Positions 9,214 to 19,110 of a DNA stretch of 64,000 nucleotides are shown here, piece by piece. Source of the stretch: Helicobacter sp. 'house sparrow 1' (GTDB lineage Bacteria; Campylobacterota; Campylobacteria; Campylobacterales; Helicobacteraceae); assembly GCF_900199585.1 (NCBI RefSeq), contig NZ_FZQY01000011.1:1-64000 (forward strand), read 5' to 3'. The notes under the pieces are model-generated. The model did no database searches. It was not told where the DNA came from and worked only from the letters and a program-made list of their open reading frames with translations. Made by a program: the position numbers and the translations under genes. Each line of letters begins with the position of its first letter. Position 1 is the stretch's first letter.

Positions 9214-10041
9214 ATGGCAATAAAAACATATAAACCCTATACACCTAGCAGAAGGTTTATGTCTGGATTAAGTTCTAGCGATATTACAGCAAAACCTAGT
9301 GTTAGAAAACTATTAATAAAGCTTCCTGTAACAGCAGGTAGAAATAATAATGGTCGTATTACAAGCCGACATAAGCAAGGTGGTGCAAAAAAGCTTTATC
9401 GTATTATTGATTTTAAGCGTAATAAGTTTAATGTTGAAGGTAGAGTAGTTGCAATTGAGTATGATCCATATAGAAATTGTAGAATTGCTCTTATTAGCTA
9501 TAAAGATGGAGATAAGAGATATATTATTCAACCTAGTGGTCTTAAGGTTGGAGATATTGTAATTGCAGCAGAATCTGGATTAGATATTAAAACAGGTTAT
9601 GCAATGAAATTAAAAAATATTCCTGTTGGAACCATTATTCATAATATTGAGATGCATCCTGGGGCTGGTGGACAGTTAGCAAGAAGTGCGGGTGCAAGTG
9701 CTCAAATTATGGGAAGAGAAGGAAAATATACAATCATTAGAATGCCTAGTGGTGAAATGAGATATATCCTAGGTGAGTGTATGGCTTCAATTGGTGTAGT
9801 TGGTAATGAAGATTTTATCAATATTAATATTGGTAAGGCTGGTAGAAATAGACATCGAGGTATCCGTCCTCAAACAAGAGGTAGTGCGATGAACCCTGTA
9901 GATCACCCACATGGTGGTGGTGAAGGTAAAACAGGTTCAAGTGGTCATCCAGTTTCTCCTTGGGGAACTCCTGCTAAAGGTTATAAGACTAGAAAGAAAA
10001 AAGCAAGCGATAAGCTGATTATTTCAAGAAAGAAAAAATAA
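9214..10041 (+). CDS. rplB: 50S ribosomal protein L2
   Basis: Highly conserved 23S rRNA protein needed for subunit joining and peptidyl transfer. 275 residues, standard length. The C-terminal signature with [14 protein letters not shown] (about 226-239) holds the histidine implicated in activity, and the protein ends in the usual lysine-rich tail. Confidence 0.98.
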   Translation: MAIKTYKPYTPSRRFMSGLSSSDITAKPSVRKLLIKLPVTAGRNNNGRITSRHKQGGAKKLYRIIDFKRNKFNVEGRVVAIEYDPYRNCRIALISYKDGDKRYIIQPSGLKVGDIVIAAESGLDIKTGYAMKLKNIPVGTIIHNIEMHPGAGGQLARSAGASAQIMGREGKYTIIRMPSGEMRYILGECMASIGVVGNEDFININIGKAGRNRHRGIRPQTRGSAMNPVDHPHGGGEGKTGSSGHPVSPWGTPAKGYKTRKKKASDKLIISRKKK

Positions 10042-10051
10042 GGAATAAAAG

Positions 10052-10333
10052 ATGGCAAGATCAGTAAAAAAAGGTCCTTTCATTGATGATTATTTGGTAA
10101 AGAAAGTGCTTAAAGCAAAAGAAACTAAGGATAATAAGCCTATTAAAACTTGGTCAAGAAGAAGTACGATTTTACCTGATATGATTGGGCTTACATTCAA
10201 TGTTCATAATGGTAGAGTTTTTGTTCCTGTGTATGTTACAGAGAATCATGTAGGCTATAAGTTAGGTGAGTTTGCACCAACAAGAACTTTTAAAGGGCAC
10301 AAAGGTAGTGTCCAGAAGAAAATTGGTAAGTAA
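10052..10333 (+). CDS. rpsS: 30S ribosomal protein S19
   Basis: 30S head protein that pairs with S13 and contacts A-site tRNA. 93 residues. The start [15 protein letters not shown] and the stretch [15 protein letters not shown] are family-typical. Lies 10 bases after rplB and 13 before rplV. Confidence 0.97.
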   Translation: MARSVKKGPFIDDYLVKKVLKAKETKDNKPIKTWSRRSTILPDMIGLTFNVHNGRVFVPVYVTENHVGYKLGEFAPTRTFKGHKGSVQKKIGK

Positions 10334-10346
10334 GAGGAGTTAAGGA

Positions 10347-10757
10347 ATGAGTAAAGCATTGTTAAGATATATTAGACTTTCTCCTACAAAGGCAAGATTG
10401 ATTGCTAGAGAAGTCCAAGGTATGAATGCAGAGTATGCAATTGCAAGTCTCGAATTCACTCCAAATAAAGCAGCAAGATTAATCTCAAAAGTAATTGCTT
10501 CGGCTGTGGCAAATGGTGGTTTTGACGCACAAAATGTGATTGTAAAATCTTGTCGCGTTGATGCAGGTCCTGTTTTGAGAAGATTTATGCCACGTGCAAG
10601 AGGTAGGGCTACTCCTATTAGGAAACCAACTTCTCATATTTTTGTAGAGGTTGCTCAAGTACCTTCAAAAGAAAAAACAGAAAGAGAAGCTAAGGCAAAG
10701 AAGGAAGTGCAAGCAAAAAAGACAGTGAAGAAAACTACAAAAGGCGAGGATAAGTAA
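10347..10757 (+). CDS. rplV: 50S ribosomal protein L22
   Basis: Lines the nascent-chain tunnel with L4. The conserved core covers about residues 1-112 and ends in [18 protein letters not shown]. The last 25 residues are a lysine- and glutamate-rich tail longer than in E. coli L22 (136 against 110 residues), as seen in other Campylobacterota. Only two bases separate it from rpsC. Confidence 0.96.
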   Translation: MSKALLRYIRLSPTKARLIAREVQGMNAEYAIASLEFTPNKAARLISKVIASAVANGGFDAQNVIVKSCRVDAGPVLRRFMPRARGRATPIRKPTSHIFVEVAQVPSKEKTEREAKAKKEVQAKKTVKKTTKGEDK

Positions 10758-10759
10758 GT

Positions 10760-11458
10760 ATGGGACAAAAAGTTAATCCGATAGGTTTAAGATTAGGTAT
10801 TAATAGAAATTGGATTTCAAGATGGTTTCCAGGTGCTCAAAATACTCCGGCAAATATTGCTGAAGATCACAAGATTAGAAAGTTCTTGAAAAAAGAGTTG
10901 TATTATGCAGGTATTAGTGAAATTGTGATTGAGCGTGCTGCAAAAAAAATTCGTGTTACAGTAATTGCTGCTAGACCAGGACTAATTATTGGTAAAAAAG
11001 GTGCAGATATTGAGAAAGTAAAAGATTCTCTAAAAGCAGTGATTAAAAAAGAAGTGGCTATCAATATTAAAGAAGTAAAGAGACCACAAGCAAATGCACA
11101 ATTAGCAGCAGAAAATGTTGCAATTCAATTAGAAAAAAGAGTTGCTTTTAGAAGAGCAATGAAAAAAGTAATGCAAAGTGCAATTAAAGCAGGAGCAAAG
11201 GGTATAAAAGTTAAAGTATCTGGAAGATTAGCAGGTGCTGAAATGGCTAGAACAGAGTGGTATATGGAAGGAAGAGTTCCATTACATACTTTGCGTGCAA
11301 AAATTGATTATGGTTTTGCTGAGGCTGTAACTACCTATGGAATCATTGGTGTGAAAGTTTGGATATTTAAGGGTGAAGTACTCCAAAAAGGTATCCAACC
11401 TGAAAAAAAAGAAGAAGCAACAGAGACAAAAGCTAGAACTAAAAGAGGGAGACAATAA
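10760..11458 (+). CDS. rpsC: 30S ribosomal protein S3
   Basis: 30S head protein at the mRNA entry site with helicase-like activity toward mRNA. 232 residues. The KH domain shows the GxxG loop as IIGKKGADI (about 75-83), and the C-terminal S3 domain has the [16 protein letters not shown] signature. The tail is rich in E, K and T. Confidence 0.97.
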   Translation: MGQKVNPIGLRLGINRNWISRWFPGAQNTPANIAEDHKIRKFLKKELYYAGISEIVIERAAKKIRVTVIAARPGLIIGKKGADIEKVKDSLKAVIKKEVAINIKEVKRPQANAQLAAENVAIQLEKRVAFRRAMKKVMQSAIKAGAKGIKVKVSGRLAGAEMARTEWYMEGRVPLHTLRAKIDYGFAEAVTTYGIIGVKVWIFKGEVLQKGIQPEKKEEATETKARTKRGRQ

Positions 11459-11460
11459 TT

Positions 11461-11886
11461 ATGTTGATGCCTAAGAGAACAAAATATAGAAAGCAGATGA
11501 AAGGCAGAAATAGAGGAAAGTCTTTCAGAGGTGCGCAGTTAGCATTTGGTGATATTGGTATTAAAGCATTGGAGCATGGCAGAATTGATTCTAGACAAAT
11601 TGAATCTGCAAGGGTTGCAATGACTCGTCATATCAAAAGAGCTGGTAAGGTTTGGATTAGGGTATTCCCTGATAAGCCACTAACAGCAAAGCCTTTAGCA
11701 ACTAGGATGGGTAAGGGTAAAGGTTCTGTAGAAAAGTGGGTAATGAATATTAAGCCAGGTAGAATCATATATGAAATGATTGGTATTGATGAGGCTACAG
11801 CAAGAGATGCGTTGGCTCTAGCACAAAGTAAATTGCCTTTTAAAACAAAGATTGTAACAAGCGAGAGTGAAAATGAAATTTATTGA
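11461..11886 (+). CDS. rplP: 50S ribosomal protein L16
   Basis: Binds 23S rRNA at the base of the central protuberance and helps place A-site tRNA. 141 residues, with the family start [19 protein letters not shown] and a [11 protein letters not shown] segment near 80-90. Its last 14 bases overlap the rpmC start. Confidence 0.97.
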   Translation: MLMPKRTKYRKQMKGRNRGKSFRGAQLAFGDIGIKALEHGRIDSRQIESARVAMTRHIKRAGKVWIRVFPDKPLTAKPLATRMGKGKGSVEKWVMNIKPGRIIYEMIGIDEATARDALALAQSKLPFKTKIVTSESENEIY

Positions 11887-12079
11887 ATTAAAAGACAAAA
11901 ATGTAGATGAATTAAAAAAGTTATTAAAAGAAAAGAAGGCAGAGCTCTTCAAACTAAAATTAGAGCTTAAGACAATGCAATTAACAAACCCAAGTCAAAT
12001 TGCAATGGTAAGAAAGGATATTGCGCGCATTAACACTGCAATATCAGCAAAGAATGAACAAGAAGAGAGGATAAGCTAA
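11873..12079 (+). CDS. rpmC: 50S ribosomal protein L29
   Basis: Small helical-hairpin protein beside L23 at the tunnel exit. I start at the ATG at 11873, giving [14 protein letters not shown] as in relatives; a GTG two codons upstream is also in frame. 68 residues. The reading frame begins inside the rplP end and stops at the first base of the rpsQ start (TAATG overlap), so translation is coupled on both sides. Confidence 0.94.
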   Translation: MKFIELKDKNVDELKKLLKEKKAELFKLKLELKTMQLTNPSQIAMVRKDIARINTAISAKNEQEERIS

Positions 12080-12339
12080 TGAGTGAAAAACAAGCACATA
12101 AGAGAATTATCCAAGGTGAGGTAGTAAGTAAGTCTGGACAAAAGAGTGTGACCATTTTAGTTGAAAGAAAAGTGGTGCATCCAAAGTATAGAAAGATTGT
12201 TAAAAGATTTAAGAAATATACAATTCATGATGAAAATAATTCTGCAAAAGTAGGTGATGTAGTTACAGCAATTGAGTGCAGACCTATTTCTAAAACCAAA
12301 GCCTTTAAACTTAAAGATATAGTGCTAGTAGGGGTGTGA
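12079..12339 (+). CDS. rpsQ: 30S ribosomal protein S17
   Basis: Primary 16S rRNA-binding protein with an OB fold. 86 residues, with the family stretch [19 protein letters not shown] and [11 protein letters not shown] near the C terminus. Starts on the last base of the rpmC stop codon. Confidence 0.96.
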   Translation: MSEKQAHKRIIQGEVVSKSGQKSVTILVERKVVHPKYRKIVKRFKKYTIHDENNSAKVGDVVTAIECRPISKTKAFKLKDIVLVGV

Positions 12340-12340
12340 G

Positions 12341-12709
12341 ATGATACAAAGTTTTACAAGATTAAATGTTGCTGATAATAGTGGTGCCAAGGAAATTATG
12401 TGTATAAAAGTTTTGGGTGGTAGCCACAAGCGTTATGCAAGTGTTGGTGATGTGATTGTTGCTTCTGTTAAAAAAGCTATTCCAAATGGAAAAGTGAAAA
12501 AAGGACAGGTAGTAAAAGCAGTAATTGTTAGAACAAAGAAAGAGGTGCACAGAGAAAATGGTTCTTTAGTACGATTTGATGATAATGCAGCAGTTATTTT
12601 AGATGCAAAGAGAGAACCAATCGGGACAAGGATTTTTGGACCTGTGAGTAGAGAAGTGCGATATGCAAATTTTATGAAGATAGTATCGTTGGCTCCGGAG
12701 GTATTATAA
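12341..12709 (+). CDS. rplN: 50S ribosomal protein L14
   Basis: 23S rRNA protein in the bridge with the 30S subunit; also the docking site of the silencing factor RsfS. 122 residues, with the classic start [18 protein letters not shown] and the RFDDNAAVI stretch. Its last base overlaps the rplX ATG. Confidence 0.97.
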   Translation: MIQSFTRLNVADNSGAKEIMCIKVLGGSHKRYASVGDVIVASVKKAIPNGKVKKGQVVKAVIVRTKKEVHRENGSLVRFDDNAAVILDAKREPIGTRIFGPVSREVRYANFMKIVSLAPEVL

Positions 12710-12939
12710 TGAAAGTTAAGATTAAAAAAGGTGATATGGTAAAAGTTATCGCCGGTGATGATAAGGGAAAGGTAGCTAAAGTTTTGAGTGTTTTCCCTAA
12801 AAAATCTCAAGTTATTGTCGAGGGATGCAAGATTGCAAAAAAGGCAATTAAACCAGATGAGAAAAATCCCAAGGGTGGTTTTATATCAAAAGAAATGCCT
12901 ATTGATATTTCCAATGTAAAGAAAGCTGAGGAGAAGTAA
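12709..12939 (+). CDS. rplX: 50S ribosomal protein L24
   Basis: Early assembly initiator that binds near the 5' end of 23S rRNA. 76 residues, shorter than E. coli L24 (about 104), which is usual in this group. The KOW motif is visible as [20 protein letters not shown] (6-25). Confidence 0.95.
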   Translation: MKVKIKKGDMVKVIAGDDKGKVAKVLSVFPKKSQVIVEGCKIAKKAIKPDEKNPKGGFISKEMPIDISNVKKAEEK

Positions 12940-12942
12940 GAA

Positions 12943-13488
12943 ATGTTTGATTTAAAAAGAAAGTATAATGAAGAAATTAAGCAAAAACTTGCTACAGAGC
13001 TTGATATTAAAAATCCAATGTTGTTGCCAAGACTTGAGAAGATTGTAATTAGTGTTGGTGCGGGAGATTATGCTAAGGATGCAAAGATTATTCAAAATAT
13101 TGCTGATACAATTTCTCTAATTGCTGGTCAGAGAGCTGTTATTACATTGGCTAAAAAATCTGTTGCAGGTTTTAAAATGCGTGAAGGAATGCCTATGGGT
13201 GTGAAGGTAACTTTACGCGGCAACCAAATGTATAACTTTTTGGAAAAATTAATTGTGATCTCTTTGCCAAGAGTGAAGGATTTTAGAGGTGTTCCTCGCA
13301 ATGGATTTGATGGAAGAGGAAACTATAACTTTGGTTTAAATGAGCAACTTATGTTCCCAGAAGTTGTATATGATGACATTATGGTAAGTCATGGAATGAA
13401 TATTACAATGGTTACATCAACAAATAGTGATAAAGAAGCATTCAAGCTTTTAGAAATGCTTGGTATGCCTTTTGCAAAAGGAAGATAA
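12943..13488 (+). CDS. rplE: 50S ribosomal protein L5
   Basis: Binds 5S rRNA together with L18 and links it to the central protuberance. 181 residues, with family stretches [23 protein letters not shown] (split around residues 67-89) and the C-terminal [15 protein letters not shown]. One base separates its stop from the rpsN start. Confidence 0.97.
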   Translation: MFDLKRKYNEEIKQKLATELDIKNPMLLPRLEKIVISVGAGDYAKDAKIIQNIADTISLIAGQRAVITLAKKSVAGFKMREGMPMGVKVTLRGNQMYNFLEKLIVISLPRVKDFRGVPRNGFDGRGNYNFGLNEQLMFPEVVYDDIMVSHGMNITMVTSTNSDKEAFKLLEMLGMPFAKGR

Positions 13489-13489
13489 T

Positions 13490-13675
13490 ATGGCAAAAAA
13501 ATCAATGATTGCAAAAACAAAAAGAAAGGCTAAGTTTAGTTCAAGAGCTTACACAAGATGCCAAGTTTGTGGTAGGCCACACTCTGTATATAGAGATTTT
13601 GGATTGTGTAGAGTATGTCTAAGAAAGATGGGTAATGAGGGTTTAATACCCGGACTTCGTAAGGCAAGTTGGTAA
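13490..13675 (+). CDS. rpsN: 30S ribosomal protein S14, zinc-ribbon type
   Basis: Short, zinc-binding form of S14 (61 residues) located in the 30S head. The ATG at 13490 follows the rplE stop by one base; a longer frame running back into rplE is not the real start. Zinc ligands are C24, C27, C40 and C43 (CQVC and CRVC). Annotators sometimes call this form rpsZ or 'S14 type Z'. Confidence 0.96.
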   Translation: MAKKSMIAKTKRKAKFSSRAYTRCQVCGRPHSVYRDFGLCRVCLRKMGNEGLIPGLRKASW

Positions 13676-13686
13676 GGAGTAAAAAT

Positions 13687-14082
13687 ATGGTAAATGATAT
13701 TATTGCAGATTCTTTGACACGAATTAGAAATGCTTCAATGAGAAGATTAGATTCCACAACGCTTTATTATGCAAAAATTGTAGTATCTATTTTGGAAGTA
13801 TTTAAATCTAAAGGTTTTATCAAAGATTTTAGTGTAAATGATAAAGATGGTAAGCAGTCAATTTTAGTTCAGTTGGCTTATGATGATAGAGGTTGCTCTA
13901 TGATTAATGAGATTAAAAGAATTAGTAAGCCAGGTAGAAGAGTGTATAAAAGCCATACAGAACTAAAAAGATTTAAAAATGGTTATGGAACTATCGTAGT
14001 GAGCACAAATAAAGGTGTGATCGGGAATGAGGAAGCCTATAAGGCAAATGTTGGCGGTGAAGCGCTTTGTAGTATATGGTAG
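13687..14082 (+). CDS. rpsH: 30S ribosomal protein S8
   Basis: Primary 16S rRNA-binding protein of the central domain; in enterobacteria it also represses the spc operon. AAGGAG at 13676-13681 sets the ATG at 13687, giving [17 protein letters not shown] and 131 residues. The C-terminal [19 protein letters not shown] stretch matches the family. Confidence 0.97.
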   Translation: MVNDIIADSLTRIRNASMRRLDSTTLYYAKIVVSILEVFKSKGFIKDFSVNDKDGKQSILVQLAYDDRGCSMINEIKRISKPGRRVYKSHTELKRFKNGYGTIVVSTNKGVIGNEEAYKANVGGEALCSIW

Positions 14083-14091
14083 GAGAATAAT

Positions 14092-14628
14092 ATGTCAAGA
14101 GTTGGAAAAAAACCTATTAGCATCCCAAGCACTGTTGAAGTGAGCGTTGAAGGGAGCAAAATTGTGTTTAAAAGCAATAAAATGCAAAAAGAGTTAGAAA
14201 CATATGGAAGAGTTCAAATTGATTATAGCAATAATGAACTTAGTTTTAAGTCCATAGACCAAGAACCACAATCTCGTGCATATTGGGGAACATATAGAGC
14301 ATTGGCAAATAATATTGTTATTGGTATAACCACAGGTTTTACAAAAGTTTTAGAAGTAAATGGTGTGGGTTATAAGGTTGCTGTATCTGGAAAAACCTTA
14401 GAACTTGCCCTAGGCTTTTCGCACCCTGTAAAATACCCAATTCCAGATGGAATTGAGATGAGTGTTGAGAAGAATCTAATTACTATAAAGGGAAGTGATA
14501 AGCAACAAGTAGGTCAAATTGCTGCAGAAATTAGAGAATTTCGTCCTCCTGAGCCATACAAAGGCAAGGGTATTAAGTATAGTGATGAAGTTATTATCCG
14601 AAAAGCTGGTAAAACTGCTAAGAAGTAA
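14092..14628 (+). CDS. rplF: 50S ribosomal protein L6
   Basis: 23S rRNA protein near the factor-binding site. 178 residues, start [13 protein letters not shown] and the C-terminal signature [16 protein letters not shown]. Two L6 repeats are expected for this family and length. Lies 9 bases after rpsH. Confidence 0.97.
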   Translation: MSRVGKKPISIPSTVEVSVEGSKIVFKSNKMQKELETYGRVQIDYSNNELSFKSIDQEPQSRAYWGTYRALANNIVIGITTGFTKVLEVNGVGYKVAVSGKTLELALGFSHPVKYPIPDGIEMSVEKNLITIKGSDKQQVGQIAAEIREFRPPEPYKGKGIKYSDEVIIRKAGKTAKK

Positions 14629-14643
14629 GGGAAGGTTGATAGT

Positions 14644-15000
14644 ATGACAAGTAAGATTTTAGCAAGAAAAAAAAGATTAAGAGATAAAAGAAAGCTAAGA
14701 ATTAGAAGCTCTATTTTTGGGACAGCTACTAAGCCAAGAATCAGTATTTTTAGATCAAATAAATATCTCTATGCACAAGCAATTGATGATCAAAAGCAAG
14801 TAACATTAGCATGTGTAGATGGTAAAAAAATGAAATTAGGTAACAATAAGGAAAATGCAAAGGAGATTGCAAAGACCTTTGCTCAAACTCTAAAAGATCT
14901 TAATATTACTACAGTAGTGTTTGATAGAAATGGTTACTTATATCATGGCGTTGTTGCTGCTTTTGCAGAATCACTTAGAGAAAATGGTATTACGCTGTAA
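14644..15000 (+). CDS. rplR: 50S ribosomal protein L18
   Basis: 5S rRNA-binding protein of the central protuberance. 118 residues, with a basic N terminus and the C-terminal [20 protein letters not shown] motif. GGAAGG precedes the start. Confidence 0.96.
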   Translation: MTSKILARKKRLRDKRKLRIRSSIFGTATKPRISIFRSNKYLYAQAIDDQKQVTLACVDGKKMKLGNNKENAKEIAKTFAQTLKDLNITTVVFDRNGYLYHGVVAAFAESLRENGITL

Positions 15001-15009
15001 AGGAAGAAA

Positions 15010-15450
15010 ATGGAAATTAATAGAGAAGAATTTAGCGAGGTTGTTGTAAATATTGGTAGGGTGACAAAAGTTGTTAAAGGTGGAAGAAGATTCCGCTTTA
15101 ACGCTTTAGTGGTTGTTGGTAACAAAAATGGACTTGTTGGATTTGGTCTTGGAAAAGCAAAAGAAGTGCCTGATGCAATCAAAAAGGCAGTTGATGATGC
15201 TTTTAAAAATATTATTCAGATCAATATTAAAGGAACTACGATTGCTCATGATATTGAGCATAAGTATAATGCAAGTAGAATTTTATTAAAACCTGCAAGT
15301 GAGGGAACTGGTATTATTGCTGGTGGTTCTGCAAGACCTGTAATTGAATTAGCAGGGATTAAAGATATTCTTACTAAATCTCTTGGCTCTAATAATCCTT
15401 ATAATGTTGTGAGAGCTACAGTTGATGCTTTAGCAAGAATTAAGGCATAA
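15010..15450 (+). CDS. rpsE: 30S ribosomal protein S5
   Basis: 30S protein at the mRNA entry site involved in decoding accuracy. 146 residues; the double-stranded-RNA-binding-like domain carries [18 protein letters not shown], the loop where spectinomycin-resistance changes occur in other species. The C-terminal half has the [19 protein letters not shown] motif. Confidence 0.97.
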   Translation: MEINREEFSEVVVNIGRVTKVVKGGRRFRFNALVVVGNKNGLVGFGLGKAKEVPDAIKKAVDDAFKNIIQINIKGTTIAHDIEHKYNASRILLKPASEGTGIIAGGSARPVIELAGIKDILTKSLGSNNPYNVVRATVDALARIKA

Positions 15451-15465
15451 GTAAAGGAGTAAGTA

Positions 15466-15864
15466 ATGGCATTAGAAAATATTAAACCTGCACAAGGTAG
15501 TGTAAAAGATATTAAGAGAGTTGGTAGAGGCCAAGGTAGTGGTATGGGAAAAACCTCTACAAGGGGTGGAAAAGGACAGACTGCAAGAACAGGTTATAAG
15601 GCTAAAAGAGGTTTTGAAGGTGGTCAGCAACCACTACAAAGAAGATTGCCAAAAGTTGGCTTTAGAGTACAAAATGAAAAACCTTATGTAATCAATACTG
15701 ATAGAATCTTAGTCTTAAAGGATTTATCAGAGCTTACTTTTGAAAGCATTAAAGGTGTTCATAAATTTCCAAAATACACTAAGCAGATTAAACTTATTGG
15801 AAAAAATGCAAGTGAGTTAAAAACTAAAATAAAAGATGAGCGTATTATCACTAGTGGTAATTGA
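15466..15864 (+). CDS. rplO: 50S ribosomal protein L15
   Basis: Late-assembly 23S rRNA protein. 132 residues, with the glycine-rich [18 protein letters not shown] stretch and [17 protein letters not shown]. Slightly shorter than E. coli L15 (144). Its stop overlaps the in-frame TTG before secY. Confidence 0.96.
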   Translation: MALENIKPAQGSVKDIKRVGRGQGSGMGKTSTRGGKGQTARTGYKAKRGFEGGQQPLQRRLPKVGFRVQNEKPYVINTDRILVLKDLSELTFESIKGVHKFPKYTKQIKLIGKNASELKTKIKDERIITSGN

Positions 15865-15866
15865 GA

Positions 15867-17135
15867 ATGAGTAAATCTATAGTTAATAAAATTCTTATTA
15901 CTTTATTATTCTTGTTTGCATATAGGGTATTGGCATATATTCCCATCCCAGGTGTAGATGTTGAAGTAATCAAGGAGTTCTTTAGGTCAGCAGGGGGCTC
16001 TCAAAATGCACTGGGATTATTTAATATGTTTAGTGGTCATGCAGTAGAGCGCTTGAGTATTATTTCTCTAGGGATTATGCCTTATATTACAGCTTCGATT
16101 GTAATGGAATTATTAGCAGCAACATTTTCTGGATTAGCAAAGATGAAAAAAGAGCGTGATGGTATGCAAAAGTATATGCAAATTGTGCGTTATCTAACAA
16201 TAGTGGTTACTATTGTGCAAGCTATCAGTGTATCTTTCTTATTAAAGAATATGGGAAATTCTGGTAATGGCGCTGTGATGATTGATATGCAAACATTTAT
16301 AGTTCTTGCAGTTTTTTCAATGCTAACAGGTACGATGCTCTTAATGTGGATTGGAGAACAAATTACACAAAGAGGAATTGGCAATGGTGTTAGCTTAATT
16401 ATTTTCTCTGGTATTGTGTCTGGAATTCCATCTGCTATAGAGGGGACATTTGGATTGGTTAATACAGGAGAGATCAATTATCTTGTTTTAATTGCTCTTA
16501 TTGCAATTATTATCTTTACTGTTTTGGCTATTATTTATGTTGAGTCTGGAGAGAGAAGGATACCGGTTTCATATGCGCGTAAGGTAATTATGCAAAATCA
16601 AGGTAAGATGAGGGTAATGAATTTTATTCCCATTAAAATTAATTTAAGTGGGGTAATTCCTCCAATTTTTGCTTCTGCAATTTTGGTTTTTCCCTCAACA
16701 ATTTTACACGCCTCTTCAAATGAAATTTTAAAATCTATTGCTGATTTTCTGGGGCCAGATAAATATACTTATAACATTTTAATGTTTTTACTCGTGATAT
16801 TTTTTGCTTATTTTTATGCTTCTATTGCATTTAATTCTAAGGATATTGCTGAGAACTTAAAGAGACAGGGAGGATACATTCCAGGTATGAGACCAGGAGA
16901 AGGAACTGTTCATTTTTTAAATAATGTAGCAGGTCGTCTTACTTTCTTTGGTTCTTTGTATTTGGCTTTGATATCAACTTTGCCTTGGATTTTAGTAAAA
17001 AGTATGGGCGTTCCTTTTTATTTTGGTGGAACTGCAGTATTGATTGTGGTTCAAGTTGCAATTGATACGATGCGAAAAATTGAAGCTCAGGTTTATATGA
17101 ATAAGTATAAAACATTAAGTGTTACAGGTTTTTGA
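15867..17135 (+). CDS. secY: Protein translocase channel subunit SecY
   Basis: Core of the SecYEG channel in the inner membrane that exports unfolded proteins and inserts membrane proteins. About ten hydrophobic segments are visible; the plug/TM2 region with LSIISLGIMPYITASIVMEL (about 62-81) and the cytosolic loop with MRPGEGT (about 340) are family marks. I use the ATG at 15867 (MSKSIVNKI), not the TTG at 15861. The adk gene that often follows secY in other phyla is absent; map follows directly. Confidence 0.97.
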   Translation: MSKSIVNKILITLLFLFAYRVLAYIPIPGVDVEVIKEFFRSAGGSQNALGLFNMFSGHAVERLSIISLGIMPYITASIVMELLAATFSGLAKMKKERDGMQKYMQIVRYLTIVVTIVQAISVSFLLKNMGNSGNGAVMIDMQTFIVLAVFSMLTGTMLLMWIGEQITQRGIGNGVSLIIFSGIVSGIPSAIEGTFGLVNTGEINYLVLIALIAIIIFTVLAIIYVESGERRIPVSYARKVIMQNQGKMRVMNFIPIKINLSGVIPPIFASAILVFPSTILHASSNEILKSIADFLGPDKYTYNILMFLLVIFFAYFYASIAFNSKDIAENLKRQGGYIPGMRPGEGTVHFLNNVAGRLTFFGSLYLALISTLPWILVKSMGVPFYFGGTAVLIVVQVAIDTMRKIEAQVYMNKYKTLSVTGF

Positions 17136-17893
17136 TGGCAATTGCAATACGAAGTTTAAATGAAATTGAGAAATTACGCCTCGCAAGCCAGGTTGTAGGT
17201 AAAACACTTGAGTATATACAGGGTTTTATCCAACCTGGAATATCACTTTTAGAGCTTGATCGTTTAGTTGAGCAATATATTCTTTCTTGTGGTGCAAGAC
17301 CTGCTTTTAAAGGCTTATACGGTTTTCCTAATGCTGCTTGTATTTCTGTAAATGAAGTTATCATTCATGGTATTCCATCTTCTTATTGCTTGAAAAATGG
17401 GGATATTGTAGGGATTGACATTGGAACAGAGATAGATGGATGGTATGGGGATGGTGCTATAACTGTTGGAGTAGGAAGTATTTCACAACAAGATAAAAGG
17501 TTGATTGATTGTGCTAAGGATACTCTTATGGAAGCAATTTCTAATATTCACGAGGGGATGTATTTCAAAGAGTTAAGCAAGATGATACAAGATTCTATTT
17601 TTAATAAAGGGTTTGTTCCATTAAGGGAGTATTGTGGTCATGGTATTGGGAGAAAGCCTCACGATGAACCTAGTATTTTAAATTATATTGATACTCCTAA
17701 CTATAGGCAGGGACCTAAAATTAAAAATGGTATGGTATTTTGTATTGAACCTATGATTTGTAACAGAAGTGGTAACCCAAAAATTTTAAGCGATGGTTGG
17801 AGTGTTGTATCAGAAGATGGACTGCGAGGAAGTCATTATGAACACACAGTTGCTATTATTAATGGGGTTGCAGAAATTTTAACGGAGGTTTGA
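17135..17893 (+). CDS. map: Methionine aminopeptidase, type I
   Basis: Removes the initiator methionine from new proteins after deformylation. The dinuclear metal ligands of the family are all recognisable: D in DIGTEIDGWYGDGA (two aspartates), H in EYCGHGIGRKPHDEP, E in FCIEPM and E in YEHTVA. 252 residues. The ATG at 17135 overlaps the secY stop by one base (TGATG), so coupling is likely. Confidence 0.97.
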   Translation: MAIAIRSLNEIEKLRLASQVVGKTLEYIQGFIQPGISLLELDRLVEQYILSCGARPAFKGLYGFPNAACISVNEVIIHGIPSSYCLKNGDIVGIDIGTEIDGWYGDGAITVGVGSISQQDKRLIDCAKDTLMEAISNIHEGMYFKELSKMIQDSIFNKGFVPLREYCGHGIGRKPHDEPSILNYIDTPNYRQGPKIKNGMVFCIEPMICNRSGNPKILSDGWSVVSEDGLRGSHYEHTVAIINGVAEILTEV

Positions 17894-18112
17894 GTGGCAA
17901 AAGATGATGTGATTGAAATTGATGGCAAGGTTGTGGAAGCATTACCAAATGCTACCTTTAGAGTAGAGCTAGATAATGGACATATAGTTTTATGTCATAT
18001 ATCTGGAAAAATGAGGATGCATTACATCAAGATTTTACCTGGAGACAAGGTAAAAATCGAATTAACTCCCTATAGTTTAGATAAAGGAAGAATTACTTTT
18101 AGGTATAAATAA
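17894..18112 (+). CDS. infA: Translation initiation factor IF-1
   Basis: Binds the 30S A site during initiation. 72 residues, a single OB fold with [20 protein letters not shown] and the C-terminal [19 protein letters not shown] start one base after the map stop. A 100-base gap with its own promoter-like box follows before rpmJ. Confidence 0.97.
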   Translation: MAKDDVIEIDGKVVEALPNATFRVELDNGHIVLCHISGKMRMHYIKILPGDKVKIELTPYSLDKGRITFRYK

Positions 18113-18135
18113 GAAGTTTTTAAACTTTTTTATAC

Positions 18136-18141
18136 TATAAT
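18136..18141 (+). promoter_or_regulatory. Internal -10 box before rpmJ
   Basis: A perfect TATAAT in a T-rich context 72 bases before the rpmJ ATG. The 100-base gap here is the longest inside the ribosomal cluster, so the rpmJ-rpsM-rpsK-rpsD-rpoA-rplQ part probably has its own promoter. Confidence 0.55.
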
Positions 18142-18142
18142 T

Positions 18143-18190
18143 CACACTTTTATTCTGAACTTTTTTGTAGGGATAATAAACTAAAGTGTG
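18143..18190. repeat. Inverted repeat at the rpmJ promoter
   Basis: CACACTTT (18143-18150) and AAAGTGTG (18183-18190) are exact reverse complements with 32 bases between. The left arm would lie at the expected transcription start and the right arm just before the ribosome binding site, so it could form a leader hairpin or bind a regulator. It may also be chance. Confidence 0.35.
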
Positions 18191-18212
18191 CATAGCACCT
18201 AAGGAGTTTTAA

Positions 18213-18326
18213 ATGAAAGTGAGACCATCGGTCAAAAAAATGTGTGACAAATGTAAGGTCATTAAGAGAAAAGGCGTAGTTCGTGTGATATGTTCTACCC
18301 CTAAACATAAACAAAGACAAGGATAA
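18213..18326 (+). CDS. rpmJ: 50S ribosomal protein L36
   Basis: Very small zinc-ribbon protein (37 residues, start [15 protein letters not shown]). Zinc ligands are C11, C14, C27 and H32, the classic CxxC-C-H pattern. AAGGAG lies 7 bases before the ATG and the gene ends 3 bases before rpsM. Too short for most ORF cut-offs but unmistakable. Confidence 0.96.
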   Translation: MKVRPSVKKMCDKCKVIKRKGVVRVICSTPKHKQRQG

Positions 18327-18329
18327 AAC

Positions 18330-18692
18330 ATGGCTAGAATTGCTGGTGTAGATTTGCCAAAAAAGAAAAGAGTAGAGTATGCTCTAACATATATTTATGG
18401 TATTGGGTTAAAAACCTCAAGAGATATTCTTAATGCTGTAAATATTTCTTTTGATAAGCGAGTTAATGATCTCAGCGAGGATGAAGTTTCAACAATCGCA
18501 AAAAAGATTCAAGAGAGCTACATGGTTGAGGGTGATTTGAGAAAAAAAGTTCAAATGGATATAAAAGCCCTGATGGATTTAGGAAATTATCGTGGTTTAA
18601 GACATAGAAAAGGCTTGCCTGTCCGTGGTCAAACAACCAAAAACAATGCCCGAACAAGAAAGGGCAAGAAAAAAACTGTTGGTAGCAAGTAA
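18330..18692 (+). CDS. rpsM: 30S ribosomal protein S13
   Basis: 30S head protein that contacts P-site tRNA and bridges to the 50S subunit. 120 residues, start [14 protein letters not shown] and the C-terminal [19 protein letters not shown]-type tail (here beginning KGLPVRGQ). Follows rpmJ by three bases. Confidence 0.97.
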   Translation: MARIAGVDLPKKKRVEYALTYIYGIGLKTSRDILNAVNISFDKRVNDLSEDEVSTIAKKIQESYMVEGDLRKKVQMDIKALMDLGNYRGLRHRKGLPVRGQTTKNNARTRKGKKKTVGSK

Positions 18693-18703
18693 GGAGGCAT
18701 ACA

Positions 18704-19099
18704 ATGGCTAAGAGAAATATAGCGACAAAGAAGCGTATTGTCAGAAAAAATATTGCAAAGGGTATTGTGTGTATCTCAGCTTCTTTCAATAACACAAATG
18801 TAACAGTAACCGATGAAATGGGTAATGTAATTTGCTGGGCTACAGCTGGAGGACTTGGTTTTAAGGGTTCAAAGAAATCTACTCCTTATGCAGCACAACA
18901 AGCTGTTGAGAGTGCAATGCTAAAAGCTAAAGAGCATGGAATTAAAGAGGTAGGGATTAAAGTTCAAGGACCAGGTAGTGGGAGAGAAACAGCAATCAAA
19001 AGTGTAGGTGTAATTGAAGGAATTAAAGTATTGTGGATAAAAGATGTTACTCCACTACCTCATAATGGTTGTAGACCACCAAAAAGAAGAAGAGTATAA
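18704..19099 (+). CDS. rpsK: 30S ribosomal protein S11
   Basis: Platform protein near the E site that helps hold the mRNA Shine-Dalgarno helix. 131 residues with the family stretches [23 protein letters not shown] and the C-terminal [25 protein letters not shown] precedes the ATG. Confidence 0.97.
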   Translation: MAKRNIATKKRIVRKNIAKGIVCISASFNNTNVTVTDEMGNVICWATAGGLGFKGSKKSTPYAAQQAVESAMLKAKEHGIKEVGIKVQGPGSGRETAIKSVGVIEGIKVLWIKDVTPLPHNGCRPPKRRRV

Positions 19100-19110
19100 G
19101 GGGCAAGAAT

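Noticed and set aside
12433-12810. 125-codon open frame on the minus strand across rplN and rplX
   Set aside because: A shadow of two certain ribosomal protein genes, with no family pattern and no ribosome binding site.
13460-13489. Longer S14 starting inside rplE
   Set aside because: The added residues are encoded by the end of rplE in another frame and do not resemble S14; the ATG at 13490 gives the canonical zinc-type start.
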